NCBI RefSeq assembly: GCF_019710635.1
Contig: NZ_JAIFZS010000058.1
Coordinates: 1 to 64,000 of the forward strand
Origin: Mycolicibacterium xanthum
Lineage (GTDB): Bacteria > Actinomycetota > Actinomycetes > Mycobacteriales > Mycobacteriaceae
Length of the DNA: 64,000 bases
Direction of reading: 5' to 3'
Part shown: piece after piece, positions 31,415 through 40,085 of the stretch
Layout of the letters: each line of letters opens with the position of its first letter
Position numbering within the stretch: position 1 is the first letter of the stretch
Made by a program: the position numbers and the translations under genes
The notes under the pieces: model-generated
Databases searched by the model: none
Seen by the model: only the letters and a program-made list of their open reading frames with translations
Told to the model about the DNA's origin: nothing

Positions 31415-32239
31415 TCAGCCGACAATCGGCAGTCGCCGCTCGCGGGCGAGCCGGTGTAGCGCAGCCTGCATCACGCGGCGCACGTGGGCGTCGACCACCG
31501 CGGGGTCGGCGTCGGGTCCGTATTCGGCGATGACGTCGACGGGTTTGAGCACCTCGGTGATGATCTTGGTGGGCAGCGGCATGTTGACCGGGAGAAGGGC
31601 ACTCGGCCCGAACGGGAAACCGATCGAGACGGGCAGGATGTCCGTCCGGCCCAGCCTGCGTTCCAGGCCGGTCAACCGCAGCGCACGGGCCAGCCATACG
31701 CCGCGGGTCAGGTACAGCTGCGTCTCCTGGCCACCGATCGACACCGCGGGCACGATCGGGACGCCGGCCCGCACCGCGGCGGTCACGTACCCGGTGCGGC
31801 CGGCGAAGCTGATGAGGTTCTCCCGAAGCGTGGGCCGGTACACGTCGTAGTCTCCACCGGGGTACAAGAGGGTCACCGCCCCTGCCGCCAGCGCCGCGGC
31901 GGCGTTTTCGGGGTTTGCCTGAACGATCCCGAGCTGGGGCAGCCACTTGCCCGCGGGGCCGTGGAACAACATGTCGTGGGCCAGGATGTAGAGCGGGCGC
32001 TGATAACCGAACCTGCGGTAGAAGTCGACCGCGAACACCGCCGGGTCGGGAGTGACCATACCCCCGGAGTGGTTGCACACGACCAGCGACGCCCCGCTGG
32101 GGAGGTTGTCGAGACCGCGCACCTCCGATCGGAAGTACAGCTTGTTCATCGGTTGCAGCACAGCGACCAGTCGCCGCACGGCACCGCGGTTCCACCTGCC
32201 CACCTGGGTGCGCACAATATTGGCGTCGCTGCCGGCCAT
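31415..32239 (-). CDS. PlsC-like acyltransferase
   Basis: A 274-residue lysophospholipid/glycerolipid acyltransferase-type protein. The His-containing block VVCNHSGGMVTPDP corresponds to the catalytic motif, though the spacing to Asp is longer than the usual HX4D. YPGGDYDVYRPTLREN fits motif III and IVPAVSIGGQETQ the substrate region. GAGGAGG lies 6-7 nt before the ATG at 32239, deciding the start against upstream in-frame ATGs at 32263 and 32338. It is divergent from the DUF1214-sulfotransferase operon. Confidence 0.82.
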   Translation of the reverse strand: MAGSDANIVRTQVGRWNRGAVRRLVAVLQPMNKLYFRSEVRGLDNLPSGASLVVCNHSGGMVTPDPAVFAVDFYRRFGYQRPLYILAHDMLFHGPAGKWLPQLGIVQANPENAAAALAAGAVTLLYPGGDYDVYRPTLRENLISFAGRTGYVTAAVRAGVPIVPAVSIGGQETQLYLTRGVWLARALRLTGLERRLGRTDILPVSIGFPFGPSALLPVNMPLPTKIITEVLKPVDVIAEYGPDADPAVVDAHVRRVMQAALHRLARERRLPIVG

Positions 32240-32380
32240 CGCCCTCCTCGGGGAGATGAACATACGCCACCGCGAATGCTTCCGCGGCCGTTTCGGCCGG
32301 GCGGCGGGGGCGGTCGGCGAAGCTCCGGCTCGATTCATTGACAGCCGGCCCGGTTCGGTGTGATAGTCGTCGTGCGCAAC

Positions 32381-32396
32381 TGAAAATACCGTTTTC
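32381..32396. promoter_or_regulatory. Possible operator in the divergent acyltransferase/DUF1214 region
   Basis: GAAAATACCGTTTTC is an imperfect palindrome (GAAAA/TTTTC arms) with a TACCGT -10-like hexamer inside, in the 192-bp region between the divergent genes. It could be a site for the TetR regulator encoded at 34818; this is inference. Confidence 0.3.
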
Positions 32397-32431
32397 GAAA
32401 CTGGTGCCCGCCGGTGCCGGAACGGAGAAAT

Positions 32432-33676
32432 GTGGCCGAAGAGCAGGCGCCCACCGCGTGGAGAAACCCGATGGCTTGGCTACCGCAGTCGATTGCCGAT
32501 GCGGCCCTGTCGGACGGCGCCGGTGCGGATGGACAGCTCGCCGCTGCCTGGGCCCACCTGCAGGAGCGCTTGTCCGCGGCCGAACGACTGGTGGCGTCGG
32601 CGCCGGTGAACCAGAACCGGATCGACTACGCCTCCGGGATGCGCCACCTCATGGTCTTGCTTGCGGTGGGCGTCGACACGGCGCTTCGGGCCGACCCCGA
32701 TCCGGTCCTCGCGGTCAATCGCGCCAAGATGGACGACATCGTCACCTGGGGCCTGGAATGCCCCGACTGTGTCTACATGAACGCGGGCATGCGTGCCGGT
32801 GAGACCTACCGGCTGTCCGGGAACCGGGGCACAGCACGCTATGTCGGCCTACAGACCATGGACGGAATGACCACTGTCGCAAACTGTCTCGTCGACGATC
32901 TCCAGTTGGACGACGACGGACACTTCGAGGCGATCCTCTCTGCCGACGAACACAACGGCAACTGGTTGCGCCTGGCCGGCGATCATCCGGTCCTGACGGT
33001 GCGGAACTTCCTCTACGACTGGGACACCGAGGAGCCGGCGTCGCTGAGGATCGAGCGGATCGGTGCGGAAGTCGGCCCGATGGACCGACCCGTCGAGCCC
33101 GACGTCTCCGTCTCGCGGCAGCTCGTCGCGCTGGGCGACTTCGTCCACGACAACCTGAAGTTCTTCCTGGACTTCGGCGCTATGCCGCAAGCCAACGGTT
33201 TCATTCCGCCCATGGACATGACGGAGATCGGTGCTGCCGCCGAAAACCGGCCGGTGATAGGACGATTCGAACTGCAGCCCGATGAGGCACTGATTCTGGA
33301 GCTCGACCCGCCCCGAGGCGTCTACTGGAGCATTTCACTCGGCAACCCGTGGCTGGAGACCATCAACTATGGGCGCCACCAATCCAGCCTCAACGGCCAT
33401 CAGACGGTCATCGACGCGGACGGACTGGTGCGCTTCGTCATCTCGGCGACGGATCCCGGGGTGGCCAACTGGCTGGACACCGCCGGACACAGCAACGGCG
33501 CGATGCTCCTGCGTTGCGTGCGAACCGACACCGCCCCGGTGCCGAAAACCCGCGTGGTGCCTGTCGACGCGGTCCTCGCGGCATTGCCCGCCGACACCGC
33601 GATGACCACCTCCGACGAACGCGCGAACGTCATCGCAGCACGTCGCCGCGCCGTGCACGAACGGTTCTACCGATGA
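32432..33676 (+). CDS. DUF1214-domain protein
   Basis: A 414-residue soluble protein. The C-terminal DUF1214 region includes PPRGVYWSISLGNPWLETIN and SATDPGVANWLDTAGH (residues ~295-370). Proteins of this domain are common in mycobacteria and lack a settled enzymatic function. The GTG at 32432 has GGAGA 5 nt upstream; the frame is open six codons further 5'. The stop overlaps the sulfotransferase ATG (ATGA), so the two are co-translated and probably act on the same compound. Confidence 0.8.
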   Translation: MAEEQAPTAWRNPMAWLPQSIADAALSDGAGADGQLAAAWAHLQERLSAAERLVASAPVNQNRIDYASGMRHLMVLLAVGVDTALRADPDPVLAVNRAKMDDIVTWGLECPDCVYMNAGMRAGETYRLSGNRGTARYVGLQTMDGMTTVANCLVDDLQLDDDGHFEAILSADEHNGNWLRLAGDHPVLTVRNFLYDWDTEEPASLRIERIGAEVGPMDRPVEPDVSVSRQLVALGDFVHDNLKFFLDFGAMPQANGFIPPMDMTEIGAAAENRPVIGRFELQPDEALILELDPPRGVYWSISLGNPWLETINYGRHQSSLNGHQTVIDADGLVRFVISATDPGVANWLDTAGHSNGAMLLRCVRTDTAPVPKTRVVPVDAVLAALPADTAMTTSDERANVIAARRRAVHERFYR

Positions 33677-34818
33677 GCTTCACCGCCGACGAACTCGAAG
33701 ACGGAGCCCGCACAGCCACCGGGTTGGAGGACTTCGGGTCGACCTACTACCGCGAGGGTCTCGAGCGGACCGTCGCCGCGCTGAACACCGAGGCCGACCT
33801 CAATGACCTCGGCAGCATCATTCAGCACGCCACGATCAGCAATGCACTGATCCAGCGGCTCAAGATCATCGACACCTATCGGGCCCACCCCGAGATCGCG
33901 GACGAGACGATCGAGGGACCCATTGTCATACTGGGCCTACCACGCACCGGCACAACGGCTCTGGGCCAGCTGGTGGCCAACGATCCGCAGTTCAGGTCTT
34001 TGCGGACCTGGGAATCGCAGGCCCCGACACCGCCGCCCGAGGCGGCCACCCAGTACACCGACCCCAGGATCGCGCAGGCGGCCGAGGATATCGCAATGAT
34101 CGACAGCATGTTCCCGGACTTCAAGACCATGATGAGTTCTGAGGCCGAGGCGGCCACCGAATGCCAGGACCTGATGGGAATGAGCTTCCGCACCTACCAC
34201 TTCGACGGTGTGGTCCGGGTTCCCGGCTATGTCGACTGGCTGCTGCACTGCGATATGCGGGAGACCTACCAGTTTCACAAGTGCGTGCTCAAGCTACTCC
34301 AGTGGCACTGCAAGCCGAGTCTGTGGCAGCTGCGCACACCGGTGCACATGTTCGCACTCGAAGCGTTCGTCGAGGCATACCCCGACGCCAAATTCCTCTG
34401 GAGTCATCGTGATCCGGCGAAGGTGCTGGGCTCGGTGTGCAGTCTCATCGGCTATGTCCGGAGCTGGAGCAGCGACTACCGGAACCCGCACGAACTCGGC
34501 GCCGAGCAACTGGCGTGGTGGGCCGAGGCGACCCAGCGGGCCATGGACTTCCGCGCGAAGTTCGAAGACGACCGCTTCGCCGACGTGTCGTTCGCGGACC
34601 TGCAGACCGATCCGATCGGCACGATCGCCGCGAGCTACGAACAGCTCGGGCTGACCTTCAGCGATGCGGCCAGGGCGAAGGTCGGCCGATGGGCTGCCGA
34701 CCACCGGCCCGGCCACCGGGGCGCGCACACCTACGAGCTGGCTGAGTTCGGCTTGACGCCGCAGCAGGTGCGGGATGCGTTCGGCGACTACCTGACAAAG
34801 TTCGGCGCCACGGCCTGA
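33673..34818 (+). CDS. Sulfotransferase-family protein
   Basis: A 381-residue PAPS-dependent sulfotransferase-type protein of the mycobacterial Stf group. The 5'-phosphosulfate-binding loop GLPRTGTTAL is at residues ~92-101 and the 3'-phosphate-binding region FLWSHRDPAKVLGSVCSL near 240-258. The acceptor could be a lipid or steroid-like alcohol; this is not determinable from sequence. It overlaps DUF1214 upstream (ATGA) and the TetR gene downstream (TGATG). Confidence 0.86.
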   Translation: MSFTADELEDGARTATGLEDFGSTYYREGLERTVAALNTEADLNDLGSIIQHATISNALIQRLKIIDTYRAHPEIADETIEGPIVILGLPRTGTTALGQLVANDPQFRSLRTWESQAPTPPPEAATQYTDPRIAQAAEDIAMIDSMFPDFKTMMSSEAEAATECQDLMGMSFRTYHFDGVVRVPGYVDWLLHCDMRETYQFHKCVLKLLQWHCKPSLWQLRTPVHMFALEAFVEAYPDAKFLWSHRDPAKVLGSVCSLIGYVRSWSSDYRNPHELGAEQLAWWAEATQRAMDFRAKFEDDRFADVSFADLQTDPIGTIAASYEQLGLTFSDAARAKVGRWAADHRPGHRGAHTYELAEFGLTPQQVRDAFGDYLTKFGATA

Positions 34819-35504
34819 TGGATACGACCAGGATGAGCGTGCGGCGGGAAGCCGGCGGGGCGGGCGGGCGACGGAAGGTCGAGCCAGACCCCGAGGTACG
34901 TGCCGCCATTCTGGCTGCGGCCTCCCGGATCGTCGATGCGGAGGGGGTCGGCGCCCTGGGTGTCGCGAAGGTGCTGGACCGGGCTCAGTTGAGCACCCGC
35001 GCGTTCTACCGGCACTTCGGTTCCAAGGACGAACTCGTGTCAGCCCTGTTCCTGGAGATGGCCCGGGCCGAGAGGCTGCGCCTGCGTCAGCGCATGGACA
35101 CCGCGGCCGACCCGGTCCGGGCGGTGGCAGCCTGGATCGACGCCCGCCTGGACCTGGCGCTCAACGCTCGTACCAGGTCGGACCTGCGCAAGATGTCGCT
35201 CGAAGCGCAGGCGCAGATGTCCGCCACACCGGAACTGATCGGACCCGCATACGCCGAGATCCTGCTGCCACTGGTCGAAGAGCTGCGCCGCGGCCGGGAC
35301 GGCGGACTGTTCCCCGACATCGACCCGGAGACCGAGGGGTTGTCGATCCAGGCCGTTGTGTGGGCCGCTGTCGAACGGCACTGGTCGACCGGCGGTTCCG
35401 TTCCCGGCGAGCTGCGCAGCCACGTCCAGCGCTTCTGCCTGCGCGGCCTGGGTGTCGCCCCGGAGACCATCGCCGCGGTGATCGCCGGCGGCACCGGACG
35501 GTGA
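34818..35504 (+). CDS. TetR-family regulator
   Basis: A 228-residue regulator. The N-terminal TetR HTH spans residues ~28-75 (AILAAASRIVDAEGVGALGV ... LSTRAFYRHFGSKDELVSAL). The C-terminal ligand-binding domain is helical. It overlaps the sulfotransferase stop and precedes the SDR and P450 genes, so it probably controls this cluster. Candidate sites are the inverted repeats at 32381 and 36366. Confidence 0.9.
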   Translation: MDTTRMSVRREAGGAGGRRKVEPDPEVRAAILAAASRIVDAEGVGALGVAKVLDRAQLSTRAFYRHFGSKDELVSALFLEMARAERLRLRQRMDTAADPVRAVAAWIDARLDLALNARTRSDLRKMSLEAQAQMSATPELIGPAYAEILLPLVEELRRGRDGGLFPDIDPETEGLSIQAVVWAAVERHWSTGGSVPGELRSHVQRFCLRGLGVAPETIAAVIAGGTGR

Positions 35505-35553
35505 CCCGTCCCGGACTGCTCAGTGGCCGAACCTCGCAACGACAAGGAACAGC

Positions 35554-36357
35554 ATGGATCTAGGTCTGGCCGGCGCCGCCGCCGTGGTGACCGGCGGCAG
35601 CAAGGGGATGGGGCTGGCGATCGCGACGACGCTGGCCACCGAGGGATCACGTGTCGCGGTGATGGCGCGGAACCGCGCCGCACTGGACGCGGCCACCGAC
35701 ACCCTGCTGGCAGCCGGAGCTCCCGACGCCGTGGGTATCAGCGCCGACATGTCGGACGCCGGTTCCATCGCCGCGGGCTTCGGGCAGGTCAGGCAGCGCT
35801 GGGGTCTTCTCAACGCGCTGGTACATACCGTCGGACCCGGCGACGGCTATTTCGAGGACATGACGGACGAGGACTGGGACGCCGCCTTCACGCTGGGCAC
35901 GATGTCGGGGGTCAGGTCGATCCGGGCAGCGCTGCCGCTGCTGCGGAGCGCGGACTGGGCACGCATCGTCACCCTGTCCGCCCACTCCATCCAGCGCCAG
36001 AACCCGAGGATCGTGGCATACACCGCATCGAAGGCCGCGCTGAGCAGCGTCACCAAGAACCTGTCGAAAAGCCTTGCCAAGGATGGGATCCTGGTGAACT
36101 GTGTGTGCCCGGGCACCATCGTCACCGCCAGTTTCACCGAGAGCCTCAAGGACGTCCTGGCCGCCGACGGCCTGGATGCGACCGACCCGGTCGACGTCAT
36201 GACGTGGATCGACGACAACTTTCACCAGCCCTGCGATTTGGGCCGGGCCGGTCTTCCCGAGGAAATCGCCTCGATCACCACGTATCTGGCGTCCCGGCGC
36301 AACGGCTATGTCACCGGCGCGACCGTAAACGTCGACGGCGGAAGCGACTTCATCTAG
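35554..36357 (+). CDS. Short-chain dehydrogenase/reductase
   Basis: A 267-residue classical SDR. Cofactor motif TGGSKGMG at ~13-20, NAG-like region LNALVHTVGP, catalytic Ser in TLSAHS, and YTASKAALS with the catalytic Tyr and Lys. The C-terminal substrate loop precedes GATVNVDGGSDFI. It reduces or oxidises a hydroxy/keto group with NAD(P)H; the substrate is probably shared with the adjacent P450 and sulfotransferase. Confidence 0.92.
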   Translation: MDLGLAGAAAVVTGGSKGMGLAIATTLATEGSRVAVMARNRAALDAATDTLLAAGAPDAVGISADMSDAGSIAAGFGQVRQRWGLLNALVHTVGPGDGYFEDMTDEDWDAAFTLGTMSGVRSIRAALPLLRSADWARIVTLSAHSIQRQNPRIVAYTASKAALSSVTKNLSKSLAKDGILVNCVCPGTIVTASFTESLKDVLAADGLDATDPVDVMTWIDDNFHQPCDLGRAGLPEEIASITTYLASRRNGYVTGATVNVDGGSDFI

Positions 36358-36365
36358 CGCAAAAA

Positions 36366-36409
36366 GCTGTCGAATGCCGGCCCGCCGATCTAGGCTACCG
36401 TTCGACAGC
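36366..36409 (+). promoter_or_regulatory. P450 promoter flanked by a 9-bp inverted repeat
   Basis: GCTGTCGAA (36366-36374) and TTCGACAGC (36401-36409) are perfect inverted copies enclosing TAGGCT (36391-36396), a good -10. Transcription would start inside the right arm; GGAGGT and the P450 ATG follow. The arms are likely operator half-sites. Confidence 0.5.
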
Positions 36410-36425
36410 CACCGGGAGGTCGGGC

Positions 36426-37667
36426 ATGCCGACGGTGCGGGGAAGCGCCGAGGACTTCGAAGTCGATCCGGATTGGGCCGACATCTGGTTCGGCGCGGTC
36501 CATCCGATGCAGATCGAGGTGCCCCGCTTCCACGAGGCGCTGCAGATGATCGACGAACGGGGCGGCGTCGCGCCGGCGTGGTTCTTCCCGGGCATGCCCT
36601 GCTACGTTCTGACCAGCCACGACGACGTCCATCGGGCGTTCCTCGATACCCACACGTTCTCGCCGCGCAAGACCCAGGAAGTCATGACGTTTCCGATCCT
36701 GGGCCCGACGTTCCTCGGCTACGAAGGCCGTGAGCACGATCTGCACCGCAACGTGGTTGCCCGACAGTTCACCAAACGCCGTTCCGAAGCCTATGTCCCC
36801 ACGCTGCTGGAGCCGCAGGCGCACGCCGTCATCGACGGTTTCTGCGCCCGTGGGGACGCCGATCTCATGGGTGAGTTCGGCAAGCAGTATCCGCTGGCCG
36901 TGATCGGCGGGCTGCTCGGCATCCCGATCGACGACTGGGACCGGATGTCGGCGTGGGCCAGCGACCTGATTCTGGGCAGCGACCCCGACCATCAGCAACA
37001 ATCGGCGCGCGCCTTTCGGGAGTTCCTTCTGCCGCATGTCGACAGTCGCCGCGGCCGCCCCGCCGACGACATTCTGTCGCTGCTGGCCAACGGTGAGGTC
37101 GACGGCAAAGCGTTGACCCAACAGCAGATCGCCAGCTTCATGCTGTTGCTGTTTCCCGCCGGAGCCGACACCACATGGTTGGGCATCGGCAACATGATGT
37201 CGGCCATCCTCACCACGCCGGGTGCCCTGGAAGCGCTCAGTGCCGACCCGGAATTGCGGCACCGGGCTGTCGAGGAAACACTGCGGTGGGCCCCGCCGGT
37301 CGCTCTCGTCCCGCGAATCACTGCCCGCGACATCGAAATTCGCGGAGTCGGCATTCCAGCCGACTCGCTCTGCCTCCTCGGGATCGCTGCAGCCAATCGG
37401 GATCCGAGCCGGTTCAGGGAGCCAGCGAGCTGGATTCTCGACCGTCGCCCCAACAAACACATCTCCTTTTCATTCGGCGAGCATTTCTGCCTGGGCGCCC
37501 ACATCGCGCGCGGGGAGATGAGGAGCGCACTCGACGCCATCCTCGACCGCCTGCCCGGGCTCAGGCTCGTCGAAGAGCCGACCTACTGGGGCGCGAGCAT
37601 CCGCGGCCCAGACGCCCTGCGGGTGACCTTCGACCCCTCCGAACCCGGTCGGCGCGAACGTCGGTAG
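36426..37667 (+). CDS. Cytochrome P450
   Basis: A 413-residue soluble bacterial P450. The I-helix motif AGADTTW (oxygen activation), the K-helix EETLR (ExxR) and the heme-binding loop FSFGEHFCLG with axial Cys355 are present. It needs ferredoxin partners encoded elsewhere. ATG at 36426 with GGAGGT upstream. Together with the SDR and sulfotransferase it suggests hydroxylation, oxidation and sulfation of a lipid or terpenoid. Confidence 0.94.
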   Translation: MPTVRGSAEDFEVDPDWADIWFGAVHPMQIEVPRFHEALQMIDERGGVAPAWFFPGMPCYVLTSHDDVHRAFLDTHTFSPRKTQEVMTFPILGPTFLGYEGREHDLHRNVVARQFTKRRSEAYVPTLLEPQAHAVIDGFCARGDADLMGEFGKQYPLAVIGGLLGIPIDDWDRMSAWASDLILGSDPDHQQQSARAFREFLLPHVDSRRGRPADDILSLLANGEVDGKALTQQQIASFMLLLFPAGADTTWLGIGNMMSAILTTPGALEALSADPELRHRAVEETLRWAPPVALVPRITARDIEIRGVGIPADSLCLLGIAAANRDPSRFREPASWILDRRPNKHISFSFGEHFCLGAHIARGEMRSALDAILDRLPGLRLVEEPTYWGASIRGPDALRVTFDPSEPGRRERR

Positions 37668-37819
37668 GTCCCCAACCGGCGGTGTAGCCGCGTCGCTCGG
37701 CGGCCCCGGTGGACAAACCGGGGCAATTCTGCCGAAGCGGCCCGGCCGTACGCCGCGTCTTGCAGGATTGACTGAGCGGCACCCCTTCGGCGGGGTGCGT
37801 GATCTGCGGCGGTTGGCTC

Positions 37820-38710
37820 ATGAGATTGATGGTCGGCTATCTGGCCACGCCCGGCGGGGCGGACGCCCTGGCGCTGGGCGTCCGGCTGGCCCGCACCCTG
37901 AGCGCCGAAGTGGAGATCTGCCTGGTGTTGCCGCACGGCAGCGATCTGGGCGCCGTCGTGGCGACCGGCGGATACGAGGAACAGCTCGGCCATCAGGCCC
38001 ACGAGTGGCTGGCGGACGCGCTGGACCTGGTGCCCGAGGACATCGTCGCCCACTGCCACGTCAACATCGACGATTCGTTCGCCGAAGGGCTGATCGACGC
38101 GGCGGTACAGCTGGAGGCCGTGGCCATCGTGGTGGGCGGGTCGGGCGGTGGCCTGAGCGCCAACTACACGCTGGGACCGGTGGTCAACGAGCTGTTGCAC
38201 GCCTCACCGGTACCGGTGGTGGTGGCACCGCGGGGAGCCCGCGATTCGAAGATCGACCGGGTCCGCACGGTGACCTGCGCGATCGGCGAACGCGAGGGAG
38301 CCGACCTACTGCTCGAGACCGCCTTCCGGGCCAGCGAAGCGGCGGGCACGCCGTTGCGGCTGGTGTCGCTGGTGGCGCTCGATCCGGTACCCGGGGCAAT
38401 TCGCGGCGACGACGAGGCCGTCCGCCATCGGGCGGTCGAACACGCATTTCAGACCCTGGACGCCGCGAAAAAGGCTCTGCGAAAAGGTTTCCCGGTCACC
38501 GCGAACGTCGCCGACGGCGGCACCGTCGAGCAGGCGGTGAAGAAGCTCGATTGGCACGACGGCGACCTGATCATGGTCGGCTCGAGCCGCCTCGGCACCG
38601 CGCGACGGACCTTTCTCGGTTCGACCGCGGCGAAGATGCTGCGAGCGCTCGACGTACCGATGGTGGTGGTGCCCAAGGCGGAGATCGCCACCGGCCACAT
38701 CCCGCAGTGA
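37820..38710 (+). CDS. Two-domain universal stress protein
   Basis: A 296-residue protein with two tandem UspA domains (residues ~1-135 and ~145-296). Each ends with a G-2X-G-9X-G-(S/T)-like ATP-binding loop: VVGGSGGGLSANYTLGP in the first and MVGSSRLGTARRTFLGSTA in the second. The second matches the consensus better. The ATG at 37820 starts the conserved MRLMVGYLATPGG. It is preceded by ~150 bp without recognised sites. Confidence 0.88.
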   Translation: MRLMVGYLATPGGADALALGVRLARTLSAEVEICLVLPHGSDLGAVVATGGYEEQLGHQAHEWLADALDLVPEDIVAHCHVNIDDSFAEGLIDAAVQLEAVAIVVGGSGGGLSANYTLGPVVNELLHASPVPVVVAPRGARDSKIDRVRTVTCAIGEREGADLLLETAFRASEAAGTPLRLVSLVALDPVPGAIRGDDEAVRHRAVEHAFQTLDAAKKALRKGFPVTANVADGGTVEQAVKKLDWHDGDLIMVGSSRLGTARRTFLGSTAAKMLRALDVPMVVVPKAEIATGHIPQ

Positions 38711-38774
38711 TGTCCCGCCCGCCGGCGGCGCGGGGGCCACCGGGCCGGACGGGTTCGTCGCGCCGCATCCAGAT

Positions 38775-38786
38775 AAAGTGCGCCTT
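38775..38786 (+). promoter_or_regulatory. Putative -10 of a leaderless esterase gene
   Basis: TAAAGT (38775-38780) lies 6 nt before the ATG at 38787, without a ribosome-binding site. Confidence 0.5.
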
Positions 38787-40085
38787 ATGGCCGACGAAAC
38801 GATGGCGGGATTCCCCCCACCGCCCGAGTCGGTGGCGACGCTGGAGAACTGGCAGCAACCACCCTTCAACCGGTGGGCCTTCCAGCATCTGCGCGAGCTC
38901 ATCCCCACCCAGCGCATCGCCCCGGGCCCCGAGAAATCCGCGCTGGCGTACCACGCGAACCCACCCGACCTCGACGGCATCGCCGTGACGCGGATCGGCG
39001 AGGGCCCGCCCACCGTGGGTGCGGTACTGGCCGACAGCTGGACCGACGCCGTCATCATCGTGCACGACGGCCAGGTCGTCCTCGAGCGCTATCTCGGCGA
39101 GATGCGAGCCGATACGCCACATCTGTTGATGTCGGTGTCGAAGTCGATCGTGAGCTGTGTCTGCGGAAACCTCGTGGCACAGGGCCTGCTGGACCCCGAC
39201 GCGCCCGTCACCCGGTACGTGGCCGAGTTCGCCGACTCCGGCTACGACGGGGCGACGGTGCGCAACCTGCTGGACATGCGCACCGGCGTCGCGTTCAGCG
39301 AGGAGTACGAGAACCCCCAGGCCGGGGTCCGCGTCATCGAGCGGCACATGGGCTGGCGTCGCCGCACGGACGAGAACGGGAATGTCGGCATGTACGCCTA
39401 CCTGGCCTCGCTGCCCTCCGACGGGCCGCACGGCGGGCCGTTCGTCTACCGCTCGGCGGATACCGATGCACTGGGCTGGGTGTGTGAGCGGGCCGCCGGG
39501 GTTCGGATGGCCGATCTGGTGTCCAGCCTGATCTGGGCCCCGATGGGCGCCGAGTTCGACGCCGAGGTCACCTGCGACCCCCTCGGATCCGCGGTGCACG
39601 ACGGCGGGATCAACGCCACCGCACGCGACATGGCCCGCTTCGGCATGATGCTGATCGACGACGGCCGGGTGGGGGAGCGGGCCGTGGTGCCCGAGGGCTG
39701 GCTGCAGCAGGCCCGCCACATCGACGCCGACATTCGCGGCGCCTTCTCCGGCTCCGACTCCGAGCCCGTCCTTCCCGGCGGCTGGTACCGCAACCAGTTC
39801 TGGTTCGTCCCCGGCCCGTCCGGCGACATCCAGCTGTGCCTCGGCATCAACGGCCAGATGGTCTTCGTCGACCACGAAACCCGCACGGTCGCGGTGAAGT
39901 TGTCGTCCTGGCCCACCGCCCAGGACGCCGCCTATCTGATCGACACCATCCGGGCGTTCGGCGCGGTCGGCCGCCACCTGGCCGGGTTGGGACCGGTCGG
40001 TGGAGTGGCCTCACCCCACCCGTCCGGACCGGCCGGGGTCGTCGAAGGATCCGAACGCGGGCACGGGCGCCCCGGAGCTATTTGA
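38787..40085 (+). CDS. Serine beta-lactamase-fold esterase/amidase
   Basis: A 432-residue class C-like penicillin-binding/esterase-fold protein. The catalytic SxxK is SVSK (in LLMSVSKSIVS, residue ~116) and the second motif is YRS in FVYRSADTDALGW. No signal peptide is seen, so it is probably cytoplasmic and an esterase or amide hydrolase rather than a beta-lactamase. The Gly-rich C-terminal tail (~30 residues) looks disordered. Its end overlaps the convergent ATP-grasp gene by 8 bp. Confidence 0.85.
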   Translation: MADETMAGFPPPPESVATLENWQQPPFNRWAFQHLRELIPTQRIAPGPEKSALAYHANPPDLDGIAVTRIGEGPPTVGAVLADSWTDAVIIVHDGQVVLERYLGEMRADTPHLLMSVSKSIVSCVCGNLVAQGLLDPDAPVTRYVAEFADSGYDGATVRNLLDMRTGVAFSEEYENPQAGVRVIERHMGWRRRTDENGNVGMYAYLASLPSDGPHGGPFVYRSADTDALGWVCERAAGVRMADLVSSLIWAPMGAEFDAEVTCDPLGSAVHDGGINATARDMARFGMMLIDDGRVGERAVVPEGWLQQARHIDADIRGAFSGSDSEPVLPGGWYRNQFWFVPGPSGDIQLCLGINGQMVFVDHETRTVAVKLSSWPTAQDAAYLIDTIRAFGAVGRHLAGLGPVGGVASPHPSGPAGVVEGSERGHGRPGAI

